From the NCBI GenBank assembly GCA_020073265.1, contig JAIQFN010000013.1:1-64000 (forward strand): a DNA stretch of 64,000 nucleotides, read 5' to 3'. The stretch comes from Terriglobia bacterium (GTDB lineage Bacteria > Acidobacteriota > Terriglobia > Bryobacterales > Bryobacteraceae). Shown here piece by piece: positions 53,028 to 61,096 of this stretch. A program made the position numbers and the translations under genes. The notes under the pieces are model-generated. The model had not been told where the DNA came from and did not search any database. It saw only the letters and a program-made list of their open reading frames with translations. The stretch's first letter is position 1; every line of letters starts with the position of its first letter.

Positions 53028-55850
53028 ATGCAACGCCTGCTGTTGGTCTCACTAGTTCTGCTGGCTGTTTCCGGGAAGTTGTGCGGGCAGTCTGAACTGT
53101 TCGTTCAGTCTCAATCTAACGCAGCCAACGTTTGGATGCTGGAACCAACCGGCGACCGCGTGCAGGCGATTCAGCCCATCAACGAAGGCTCGCCGACGCC
53201 GGGCTTGAACCTGGTGGCGGTGACGGACCTGAATCTGGACGGCAATCCCGACCTCATCTGGGCCGACAACTATGGTCAGGTTTCCGCCTGGTACATGACC
53301 GACAAGTCCGGCGCCACGTTCGGCCACGCCGAAACCATCAGCGCACCCGGCCAGCTCAGCGGCTGGAGGGTGGTGGGCTTCGCGGACCTCAATCACGACG
53401 GCCACCCCGACATGCTGTTGGAAGGAACTGCTCCCGGCTCAAATCCCGCGGCGCGCCAACTCATGGTCTGGTATCTCACCGGAGGGAACGGCAACCATTT
53501 TCTGGCCAGCGCGGTGATCGGCAGCCTGCCCGGATGGAGCGCAGCCGGCGTCGCCGACTTCGATCGGGACGGAAACGCCGACATCCTCTGGCAGAACGAC
53601 ACCACGCACCAAGCCGGCATCTGGTACCTGAATCCCGCCGGATTTCTCCGCAGTTTCGAATTCGTCGTGCGCGCCGCCGAGCCCGGGTTCGCCATCGCCG
53701 GAGTCAGAGACCTGGACGGCGACCGGCATCCGGACATCGTCTGGCGCAACGACTCCGCACTCGCGGTCTGGCACATGAACGGCGCGGCTTTCCTTGGTCG
53801 CGTCTTGATTCAGGTTTCCGGCGCAAGCGTCCCGCGCGTCATCGTTCCAACCGATGGCTCGGCGGGTCCGGGTGTGACGCTGGCTGCGCCTCCGCCGCGC
53901 TGGACCGGCATCAATTATTCTCCCCGCTATCATTCCTACTTCCGGATGCTCAAGGACTGGAATCAATATGACCCGAAGCTGGGCATGTTGGTCTATCAGG
54001 CCGCCGACCAAGACATGGAGCTGCTGAGCAGAAACGGATACAACCTGCTGCATCTCTACCTCTGGGACAAGGAACTTCTGGACGACGCCGTGCTGGATCG
54101 CTGGTGCCCGGTGGATCCGGATTCCGGGCGCCGTCCCGCCGGATGCACGCCGCCGTATTCGGAACCCGCCGGCTTTCCGAATTTCCCGAACAGTCCCACC
54201 TCCACGCCGGAGGGCGCCAGCCAGTTTGCGGCGCTCCAGGATTTCGTGGCCCGCGCCGAAAGCCACGGACTTTATGTCGCGCTGCATTTCGCCAGCGGCG
54301 CGCTGATCGATCAAGAGGGCCGGCTCGGCCAGCAATCCCCGCCACCCGGCAGCGCGATTCCTTCGTGCGACAACTTAGCCGCAGGATTCAGCCGCTGGGC
54401 GGGTCAGTTCATCACCGCGCTCACGCCCATCCATCGCAACGTGGCGCTGTGGGGAGTGGCCTTCGCGTTCGGCGCCGATTCCAGCGATGAGACCGACTTG
54501 ACCGGCCATCCCAGCGTGTTCAACCGCTGCTTCGGCCAGATCTATCAATCCGTGGACATCATCGCGCGACAGAGCGCGCCGCCGGGCATGGCCGGAACGG
54601 TCGGGTTGATCGGCGTCAACCCCGAGTTTCCTTTTGTGGCACCGTCGGGCACTGACGCGGGCCGGCAGTTCCGGCGTCCCCAGGGCGGTTACATTTGGGA
54701 CGTCGCCACCACCCAGCGCGTGGTCAAGACCATGACCGACGAGTTGACCGCGCTGTATGGCCAGTCCAAGTCGCCCGACCTGTACATGTTTTCCTTCTAC
54801 AACGCCAATGCGGCGGACCTGGCAAAAAGTGTCGACGCGCTCATTCATTCCAACGACGGCGACCCGTCGAGAATGACCGTGCCCGCCGACCGGATCTTTC
54901 CCATCGAGTTCGCCACCTCGTCCGCCGGAACGGGCGCTGGTTCCTGGGGCGACAATCAGACGCCCACCACCAGCGTCAGCGGACAAGATACCTGGCTGCG
55001 GAATACGCTGTGCGCGTTTCGATCGCTCGGCATCGAGAAGTACGCTTACTGGGCCATGTACGATGCCGCGAGCCTGTGGACGAACGCGCCCTGGTTCAAC
55101 GCGGGGCAGCAGTTGGCCTGGAATGGCTATTGGGGGCTGGGATTCGAGCCGCCGTCGTCGGGCTTCAAGCCGGCCTGGACGACGCTGGCGCTCTACAATG
55201 AGGCGCCCGACGCTCTGCCGTGTCCCGCCAACCCGCCGCCCAACGTCACCGCCTGGCCGTTCAGCGATTACGTCACCGTCGGCCAGACTCCGAAGATTAT
55301 CTGGACCGCCACCGAGACCACCAGCCTGGCTCTGGATGGTAATGCGCAGGGCGGCGCCTGGGCTTGCGATTCCGCCGATTCCTTCGTGGGCGGGCGCGCG
55401 TTCAGCTCGACCCTGGCCGGAAGTTGCGCATTCACTTTCGCCAGCGCGAGCAACACGACCGGCGATCATTCCTACACTCTGAGCGCTCACAACGGCGGCC
55501 AGGAGCAGCGCATCGTCGTGCACGTCGAGGTCGGCCTGGCGCCGGCGATCTCGAAAGTGATGGGCGCCGATTTTTCCGGTCAGCCGGTCTCAGTGGCCGC
55601 TAACGAAATCTTCTATTTCTCCGGAAAGGGACTCGCGCTCACGCCCATCAATTCCCTGCGCTGGAGCCGGCCCGGTTCCAAGGACGTGTTCATGTTTCAC
55701 GGCGACCAGCCCGGACATTTCTTCGAGCAGGACGCCCTGCATGTTTCGACCACTGTTGACGCCCGCGTCGCCCCAGGCGTCTGGACAGTTTCCATCTACA
55801 ACGGCCAGTCGCCGGTACCAGCCGTGATCGGACAAGTCAATGTGTATTGA
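53028..55850 (+). CDS. Secreted multi-domain protein: FG-GAP repeats, TIM-barrel hydrolase-like domain, Ig-like and C-terminal domains
   Basis: From ATG 53028 the product has 940 residues; GTG 53025 adds one. A signal peptide (QRLLLVSLVLLAVSGKLCGQ) is followed by four FG-GAP/VCBS-type calcium-binding repeats (DLNLDGNPDLIW, DLNHDGHPDMLL, DFDRDGNADILW, DLDGDRHPDIVW). From about residue 285 a TIM-barrel-like domain resembles glycoside hydrolases: WTGINYSPRYHSYFRMLKDW, YNLLHLYLWDKELLDD, GLYVALHFASGALID and NVALWGVAFAFGADSSDETD. The C-terminal 220 residues are Ig-like and a TIGR03437-like strand set. I could not locate catalytic acids confidently, so hydrolase activity is unproven. Confidence 0.8.
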   Translation: MQRLLLVSLVLLAVSGKLCGQSELFVQSQSNAANVWMLEPTGDRVQAIQPINEGSPTPGLNLVAVTDLNLDGNPDLIWADNYGQVSAWYMTDKSGATFGHAETISAPGQLSGWRVVGFADLNHDGHPDMLLEGTAPGSNPAARQLMVWYLTGGNGNHFLASAVIGSLPGWSAAGVADFDRDGNADILWQNDTTHQAGIWYLNPAGFLRSFEFVVRAAEPGFAIAGVRDLDGDRHPDIVWRNDSALAVWHMNGAAFLGRVLIQVSGASVPRVIVPTDGSAGPGVTLAAPPPRWTGINYSPRYHSYFRMLKDWNQYDPKLGMLVYQAADQDMELLSRNGYNLLHLYLWDKELLDDAVLDRWCPVDPDSGRRPAGCTPPYSEPAGFPNFPNSPTSTPEGASQFAALQDFVARAESHGLYVALHFASGALIDQEGRLGQQSPPPGSAIPSCDNLAAGFSRWAGQFITALTPIHRNVALWGVAFAFGADSSDETDLTGHPSVFNRCFGQIYQSVDIIARQSAPPGMAGTVGLIGVNPEFPFVAPSGTDAGRQFRRPQGGYIWDVATTQRVVKTMTDELTALYGQSKSPDLYMFSFYNANAADLAKSVDALIHSNDGDPSRMTVPADRIFPIEFATSSAGTGAGSWGDNQTPTTSVSGQDTWLRNTLCAFRSLGIEKYAYWAMYDAASLWTNAPWFNAGQQLAWNGYWGLGFEPPSSGFKPAWTTLALYNEAPDALPCPANPPPNVTAWPFSDYVTVGQTPKIIWTATETTSLALDGNAQGGAWACDSADSFVGGRAFSSTLAGSCAFTFASASNTTGDHSYTLSAHNGGQEQRIVVHVEVGLAPAISKVMGADFSGQPVSVAANEIFYFSGKGLALTPINSLRWSRPGSKDVFMFHGDQPGHFFEQDALHVSTTVDARVAPGVWTVSIYNGQSPVPAVIGQVNVY

Positions 55851-56571
55851 CGCGGCGCACGCTCTCAGCGTGCCGCGTCCCCACTCATGGGGACGCTTGG
55901 TGTTGGCGCTATTCATCGCTCCTCTGCTCGCCCAGCCACCAGGCAGCATAACGGGAACCGTCACCAGCTTGGATAGCAACGTCGCTCTCAGCGGCGTTCA
56001 CCTGGTCGCGGCCAGCCAACGCCCCGACGCCGCCCCTATTCTGCTAGAAGCGACCTCAGCGGACGACGGCCGCTACTCGATCCCCAATGTCCCCCCCGGC
56101 GACTACTCCATCTGCGCGCAGTACAAACCCGCCGCCACCCACGGCTCGCGGCGCGATCTGTGGCAGATGAGCGCGGGCATCGACCAGGAGATCGCCTATC
56201 TGGACCCCTGCGACTGGTCCTCGGGCATCCAGGCCAGCGTGGGGACATCCGAAGCGACGGTGAATATCCGGCTGGAGCGCGGCGTGAGCCTCACGGTGCT
56301 GGTGGACGATCCCGTCGGAGCGCTCGATCCGTCCGCCGCCGCGCTGCAGATTTTTGTCAAGGACTCGTCCGGATCCATCCGCGCCGCTCTGCACCCCTTC
56401 GCCCATGTCGACGGCCCGCACCGTTACCGCGCAGTGGTGCCGAAGTCCGGGCGATACAGCTTGGTGGTGCACGCGCGCGGCGTCAGCCTGGTGGATCATC
56501 CCTCGGACTTCGAGCTGCCCATCGAGACCGCATCCCGCCCGCCGGTAGCCGCCCGTCTTCGGCTGCGTTGA
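55840..56571 (+). CDS. Exported carboxypeptidase-regulatory-like domain protein
   Basis: This is a 243-aa protein. After a hydrophobic leader (GRLVLALFIAPLLAQP) it has the CarboxypepD_reg unit GSITGTVTSLDSNVALSGVH and DGRYSIPNVPPGDYSICAQY. It continues with a second beta-rich part (RLERGVSLTVLVDDPVG, DGPHRYRAVVPKSGRYSLVV). Such small beta-sandwich domains mediate surface or outer-membrane interactions and are abundant in Acidobacteria, often in TonB-dependent receptors. This one stands alone. It overlaps the FG-GAP gene by 11 nt, suggesting coupled translation and a joint surface role. An inner start at a GTG in PRPHSWG is possible. Confidence 0.8.
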   Translation: MCIDAAHALSVPRPHSWGRLVLALFIAPLLAQPPGSITGTVTSLDSNVALSGVHLVAASQRPDAAPILLEATSADDGRYSIPNVPPGDYSICAQYKPAATHGSRRDLWQMSAGIDQEIAYLDPCDWSSGIQASVGTSEATVNIRLERGVSLTVLVDDPVGALDPSAAALQIFVKDSSGSIRAALHPFAHVDGPHRYRAVVPKSGRYSLVVHARGVSLVDHPSDFELPIETASRPPVAARLRLR

Positions 56572-56588
56572 CCGCCCACGCCGCAACC

Positions 56589-56630
56589 TACGAACCTTTT
56601 CGTTGACAACTACGAAGCACTTCGTACATG
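56589..56630 (+). promoter_or_regulatory. BlaI promoter with two tandem palindromic operators
   Basis: Operator 1 is TACGAACCTTTTCGTT (56589-56604) and operator 2 is TACGAAGCACTTCGTA (56611-56626, perfect 7-bp arms). Both share TACGAA..TTCGT and are 22 bp apart centre to centre, two helical turns. A -35 TTGACA (56603-56608) and a weaker -10 TACATG (56625-56630) with a 16-nt spacer place operator 2 between the boxes and operator 1 against the -35. This is the layout expected for BlaI autorepression. Confidence 0.7.
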
Positions 56631-56638
56631 ATCGCCTC

Positions 56639-57034
56639 ATGACGCAATCGCGCCGCCTTCCCCGCCCCACCGAAGCCGAACTGGAAATCCTGGCCGTGCT
56701 GTGGCGGCGCGGACCTTCCACCGTCCGGGAAGTCTTCGAAGCGCTGCCCAAGGGCCGCGCCAGCGGCTACACCACCGTCTTGAAATTCATGCAAATCATG
56801 ACGGCCAAGGGACTGGTGAAGCGCAAGGAAAGCCAGCGGGCCCATGTTTACCAGGCGAGCGTCTCGCGCGAGCAAACGCAGCGGCAGCTTCTGACGCATC
56901 TGGCCGAGCGCGCTTTCGGCGGCTCGGCGCTCCAACTCGCGCAACAGGCGCTGGCGTCGGCCAAGCAGGCTTCGCCGGAAGACCTGGCCGAGCTGCGAAA
57001 AATGCTGGATGAGTTTGAAAGGAGCCAATCATGA
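56639..57034 (+). CDS. BlaI/MecI/CopY-family transcriptional repressor
   Basis: This 131-aa protein starts at ATG 56639. A winged helix is seen in the N-terminal 80 residues: LPRPTEAELEILAVLWRRGP, TVREVFEALP and SGYTTVLKFMQIMTAKGLVK with the recognition helix, then a wing with RAHVYQASVS. The C-terminal dimerisation helix region includes LLTHLAERAFGG. In the family, BlaR1 signals proteolysis of BlaI. Here the downstream gene overlaps by 4 nt (ATGA) and encodes an M56 protease. Two palindromes upstream suit BlaI binding. Targets besides its own operon are unknown; no beta-lactamase adjoins. Confidence 0.92.
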   Translation: MTQSRRLPRPTEAELEILAVLWRRGPSTVREVFEALPKGRASGYTTVLKFMQIMTAKGLVKRKESQRAHVYQASVSREQTQRQLLTHLAERAFGGSALQLAQQALASAKQASPEDLAELRKMLDEFERSQS

Positions 57035-58375
57035 CCTACGCAATCGCTTGGAGTTTGATTCACTCGCTTTGGCAGGACCTGGCGATCGCCGTGGCCCTCG
57101 CTCTGGTTCTGCGTGTGTTCCGGCCGCCCAGCGCCCAGGCCAGGTATGTCGCCGCATGCCTCGGCTTGCTTCTGATGCTGGCTGCGCCGGTCGCGACCTT
57201 TCTACGCCTGCGCGAGTCCGCTGCTCTCTCCCCATCAGGCTTATTCCCGCGCGCGGCGATTGCTCTGCCGGATGCGGACCTTTCCGCGCTTCCACCAGAC
57301 ACGCTGATCGACCGCTTGCTTCCCTGGATCACCGCTGCCTGGCTGCTGGGCGTGGTTGTGCTGTCAATGCGATGGATTGTGTCGTGGGCCTGGCTCCAGT
57401 TCCGGATTCGCTCCAGCCGGTCCAGTGCGCCGCCTCAGCTTCAAGCCATGCTCGCCACGCTGCGCACTAAGCTTCAAGTCTCGAGACAGGTGTTGGTCCG
57501 TCCAGCCGACAGGCTGGCTTCGGCCCACGCTACTGCTCCCGGCTAGCGCGATCACGGGTCTCGCGCCGGATCAACTGGCGGCGGTGCTTGCCCACGAGCT
57601 AGCTCACATCCGCCGCTGCGATTACGCGGTCAATCTCGCGCAGACGGCCATCGAGACGCTGTTCTTCTATCATCCGGCAGTGTGGTGGGTCTCCCGCCAG
57701 ATTCGCATCGAGCGAGAGCATTGCTGCGACGACGTCGCCATCGCAGCCTGCGGGGGCCGGCTGCTCTACGCGAGCGCGCTGGTCCAACTGGAAGAAACTC
57801 GCGGCGCATTGCCGCAAATGGCTGTAGCCGCGGGCGGTGCGTCACTCAAGTCGCGAGTCCGGCGCATTCTGTACAGCACGGAGAATAAGGGATCGGCCTG
57901 GCCGGCCGGCGCGCTGGTCTTGATCCTGGCAACGCTATTTCTCTGGGACGCTCCGAGAATCGTTGCCCAGGACTCCAGGCTCCCGGCAAACTACAAAAAG
58001 TGGCTCACCGAGGACGTGGCGTACATCATCACGGATAGTGAGCGAGCCGCCTTCCGCGCGTTGTCCACGAACCAGGAACGCGACCATTTCATCGAGCAAT
58101 TCTGGCTTCGACGCGATCCGACGCGCGGCACCCCAGCGAACGAGTACAAGGACGAACACTACCGCCGCATCGCATGGGTCAACGACCGTTTTCAGGATGG
58201 CGCGCTTCCCGGATGGAAGACCGACCGCGGCAGGGTCTACATCGTGTATGGCCCGCCCGACGAAATCGAAAGCCATCCTATCCAGGATTATGAAGAGTGG
58301 CTCTATCACCACATCGAGGGCGTGGGTGACGAGGTTGTAATCAAATTCGTTGATGGCCATGAAGTGATGCGTTAG
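57031..58375 (+). CDS. BlaR1/M56-family membrane metallopeptidase with C-terminal GWxTD domain, one frameshift
   Basis: The 5' part from ATG 57031 (171 aa to a stop at 57544-57546) carries membrane helices such as ALALVLRVFRPPS and LLPWITAAWLLGVVV. The continuation, one frame forward, runs to 58375. It has GWLRPTLLLPASAITGL, the zinc motif AVLAHELAHIRRCDY, and EREHCCDDVAIAACG. A GWxTD domain follows: KKWLTEDVAYIITDSER, WLRRDPTRGTP and GWKTDRGRVYIVYGPPDEIE. Dropping A57511 restores VRPADGWLRP. So there is a single +1 insertion, real or an assembly error. The M56-GWxTD fusion is typical of Acidobacteria. If genuine, the frameshift separates the membrane part from the protease core. Confidence 0.8.
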
Positions 58376-58571
58376 CTCGGATCGCGCAGGCGGGGAGTAG
58401 TCAGCCGGCTATGCGTCCGCCTGAGCCGGTAGACGCTGCGGCATCAGGAAGGATCCATCGGCGAGAAGTGAGTCAACTTCCGGATTGCGCGTCATTCAGG
58501 ACTAATGCCGAAAAGTGGCGTCAACGAATGTTGCAGGGTGACTTGAGACACTGAGCATTGGTCCTCGCGCC

Positions 58572-60260
58572 TTAACGAGCTGTTCCTTGCCGCTCCGACA
58601 GAGGCTCGCTGCCAATGTTCCGGGACAGTACGTAAACGAGAAGGACTGGATGTCCCATCCGATCTGTGATGGTTTTGACCAAGTGAATTTGAAGGCCACG
58701 CACTCGAACGGCTTCGAGGAAAATATCGCGGGCCTTTGGAAAGTGCGTCCCGTCCGGTGGGTGGAGCACATAGCGGGATCCTGGTCCGTTAAAGAGGCCT
58801 TGATATCCCGCAGCGTCGTGAACCGACCACAGCTCCACACAGTGAAGACGTCCTTGGGACAGCACGGCCAAAGGTTGCCCTATGCCCCAATCGACAGCCA
58901 CCACCGGCTGTGCGGAATCGTATTGCTCAAGCCATGAGTCAAGAGCATAAATTCCATCTGACCAAGAGCCTGTGCCGCCGGTCTTCTGCAATTGGACCAT
59001 TACTTGCCGATAGCGTAAAGTGCTGCCTGTCACCGGCCCTGCGACACCTGCGAGAAATACTGCACCAGCGGCGATTGTGCCGAGAGGTTTTCGCATTTGA
59101 GAGCATAGCCTCATACATCGAATCGCGATTGCGGCAACCAACAGATGAGGAAACGGATAGGACAGGATGAGATGATGACCCTCGTATGCGCCTGGGGTGA
59201 CCGCAGCGAATAGTATGATGAGGAACGTCGCCAGGAGGAGCAGCATCTCGCCTCGCCATCGACGGCGCAGACGGCGTAGCATATAACAGATTACCGTGAT
59301 TACCGATGCAACGAAAAACACAACGGACATTGGCGCCAGGCGGGGTGCAAGGTAACCTCGCACGTAATTCACAGTCGATGCCGTGAAAAGGTTGTTTAGA
59401 ACCCTAGCCCGCTGCATCAACCGGTGTTCTAACTCCGGGAACGACCGCGGCGCACCAGTCTCGCCGCGCCGCGCCATCATATTCTGAGTTTTAAGAGCAG
59501 TCCAGGTTGGCGGCGGCCAATGGCGATTGTACACGATCAGAGGCAGGCAGCCGACGATGAACAGGCACCCAGCACGCATCACTTCCTGTCGCGTCAAACG
59601 AGTGAAGGATCGGGGCGCAACCATCAGCACGGCACCAGCTATTGCGATCACGATCCACAGGAAGTTGGTCTTGTCGTAAAGACCTAACCCCATAGCGAAA
59701 GCTGCTCGGTACAGCGACCACGAATTTCTGGTTTGCCACCAAACAAGCAATTGCCACAAAGCCACGCCCTTGAGCAGCATCATAAGCACTGTTGGACCAT
59801 AGTCTGTTCGGCAATAGATCAAATAGCTTGGGTCGGTCGCAAGCAAGAAGGCTCCTAAAGCAGCCGCCATTGGTCCCAAGAACCTTCGCGCGAAAGCTGA
59901 TATTGCAATCAGCGCTAGTGCACCGATCATGATCGTGAAATACCGGACGCTCTTGGGGCCAAGATGTAACGCTGCCGCGATCGGCACAAATACGATGGTC
60001 TTCAGCGCGCCAAGATAACCCATGGTCATCCAGGAGAGCCGATGTCCATGGAATCCAATTTCCGTGCCGGCCTCACCAAACACCTGGACTTGCAGAGGCC
60101 CCTTGACGAAACTGAGGGCCGGGGTGACCTGTATCAACTCGTCATAGTACAGGCCGGGGAGGTCAATGTTTGACGCAGCCAGAAACACGAAAACGACAGC
60201 GGCACCCAGAATTGCCAATTTCCAATGCAAAGATGGCGAGTTTTCGTTTCGTAGAATCAT
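58572..60260 (-). CDS. GT39-like polytopic glycosyltransferase
   Basis: This 562-aa protein has about ten membrane helices. After the first helix (KLAILGAAVVFVFLAASNID) it has LPGLYYDELIQV, the position where GT39/ArnT/PMT enzymes carry their acidic residues. Then come a large loop, DPSYLIYCRTDYGPTVLMML, and a periplasmic C-terminal domain (from about 430) with VAVDWGIGQPLAVL. It probably transfers a sugar from a polyprenyl-phosphate donor to a surface lipid or protein. Base composition looks less GC-rich than its neighbours, which may mean recent acquisition. The flanking 58376-58571 and 60261-60736 have no gene. ATG 60260 is used. Confidence 0.75.
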   Translation of the reverse strand: MILRNENSPSLHWKLAILGAAVVFVFLAASNIDLPGLYYDELIQVTPALSFVKGPLQVQVFGEAGTEIGFHGHRLSWMTMGYLGALKTIVFVPIAAALHLGPKSVRYFTIMIGALALIAISAFARRFLGPMAAALGAFLLATDPSYLIYCRTDYGPTVLMMLLKGVALWQLLVWWQTRNSWSLYRAAFAMGLGLYDKTNFLWIVIAIAGAVLMVAPRSFTRLTRQEVMRAGCLFIVGCLPLIVYNRHWPPPTWTALKTQNMMARRGETGAPRSFPELEHRLMQRARVLNNLFTASTVNYVRGYLAPRLAPMSVVFFVASVITVICYMLRRLRRRWRGEMLLLLATFLIILFAAVTPGAYEGHHLILSYPFPHLLVAAIAIRCMRLCSQMRKPLGTIAAGAVFLAGVAGPVTGSTLRYRQVMVQLQKTGGTGSWSDGIYALDSWLEQYDSAQPVVAVDWGIGQPLAVLSQGRLHCVELWSVHDAAGYQGLFNGPGSRYVLHPPDGTHFPKARDIFLEAVRVRGLQIHLVKTITDRMGHPVLLVYVLSRNIGSEPLSERQGTAR

Positions 60261-60736
60261 TTAAGCGCCTGAGCGCTCGTCTAACAATTGCTTTCCGGCT
60301 TGCTCACAAAAAACAAGTCGCCTGCCCTGCTCACGCGAAGACAACCGTTTGTTCAAATGCGCGTTGGAAGACGCCCAATGCAGTGCCCAGTTGGCAACGA
60401 TGGTACCCGACAGGATCCATTTGCCGGACAAGTGAAAAGTAGTTAGAGGCATGCGGAAGATCCTCTTTCGGGTACCGCCGGTCCAATATAACTCATCCCT
60501 GGAAGTTCTGGCTGATCTTCGCGCGGTCATGTTTGTGGTTGTTGGCCGCAGCGCTCGTGCGTGAAGGAACACCATCGGGTCATTGACGTCGTAGATGTCG
60601 CCCAGCCTTTAGGAATGTCAGCGAAGGGCCTGTGACGGAAAAACCGAAATCGCCGGTTACCACTGGAAGCAGTTCTGATTTCAGAACTGATGCACTACCT
60701 TGCGATGCTAGAATACGGGCTCCACTACGAGGATCC
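60261..60736. other. 476-bp gap without a supported gene
   Basis: A frame of about 104 codons on the minus strand and a short hydrophobic stretch on the plus strand (reading KFWLIFARSCLWLLAAALV near 60510-60560) were seen but neither shows family resemblance. The right end has a palindrome at 60670-60689 and an extended -10 (TGC TAGAAT, 60706-60714), probably the YbjQ promoter. Confidence 0.45.
60670..60689. promoter_or_regulatory. 20-bp palindrome upstream of the YbjQ gene
   Basis: CAGTTCTGA and TCAGAACTG are perfect 9-bp arms around TT. The site lies just upstream of the extended -10 at 60706-60714, about where a -35 would be. It is a strong candidate repressor or activator site. Confidence 0.55.
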
Positions 60737-61090
60737 ATGGAAGAACAACTGCCGGCCGTCGACCCACAGATGATCACTACCGCGTTCACGCTGGACGGAT
60801 ATCACATCGACCGGAATCTCGGGATCGTGCGCGGAATCATCGTGCGCTCCCGTTCCATCTTCGGCACCGTGGGCGCGAGCCTGCAAACGCTGGTGGGCGG
60901 TGACATCACGCTGTTCACCAACCTGTGCGAAGAGACCCGCGCGCACGCCTTCCAGCGCATGTCGCAGCACGCCGCGCAGATGGGCGCCAACGCCATCGTC
61001 GGCGTCCGTTACGACGCTACCGAGATCATGCAGGGTGTCACCGAAGTCCTGTGTTACGGGACCGCCGTGATCGCCGCGCCGGCGAAATAG
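60737..61090 (+). CDS. YbjQ/UPF0145-family protein
   Basis: This 117-aa protein starts at ATG 60737 with GAGGA just upstream. It shows the family pattern: TTAFTLDGYHIDRNLGIVRG, GTVGASLQTLVGGDITLFTN, a helix with EETRAHAFQRM, GANAIVGVRYDATEI and a final CYGTAVIA strand. YbjQ proteins form pentamers and are annotated as heavy-metal-binding domains, though the function is not established. A palindrome upstream suggests individual regulation. It lies 6 nt before the GH57/DUF3536 gene and may be cotranscribed. Confidence 0.88.
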   Translation: MEEQLPAVDPQMITTAFTLDGYHIDRNLGIVRGIIVRSRSIFGTVGASLQTLVGGDITLFTNLCEETRAHAFQRMSQHAAQMGANAIVGVRYDATEIMQGVTEVLCYGTAVIAAPAK

Positions 61091-61096
61091 ATTCAC

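Noticed and set aside
60261-60575. 104-codon minus-strand frame directly upstream of the GT39-like gene
   Set aside because: No family resemblance or ribosome binding site; I treat the region as non-coding.
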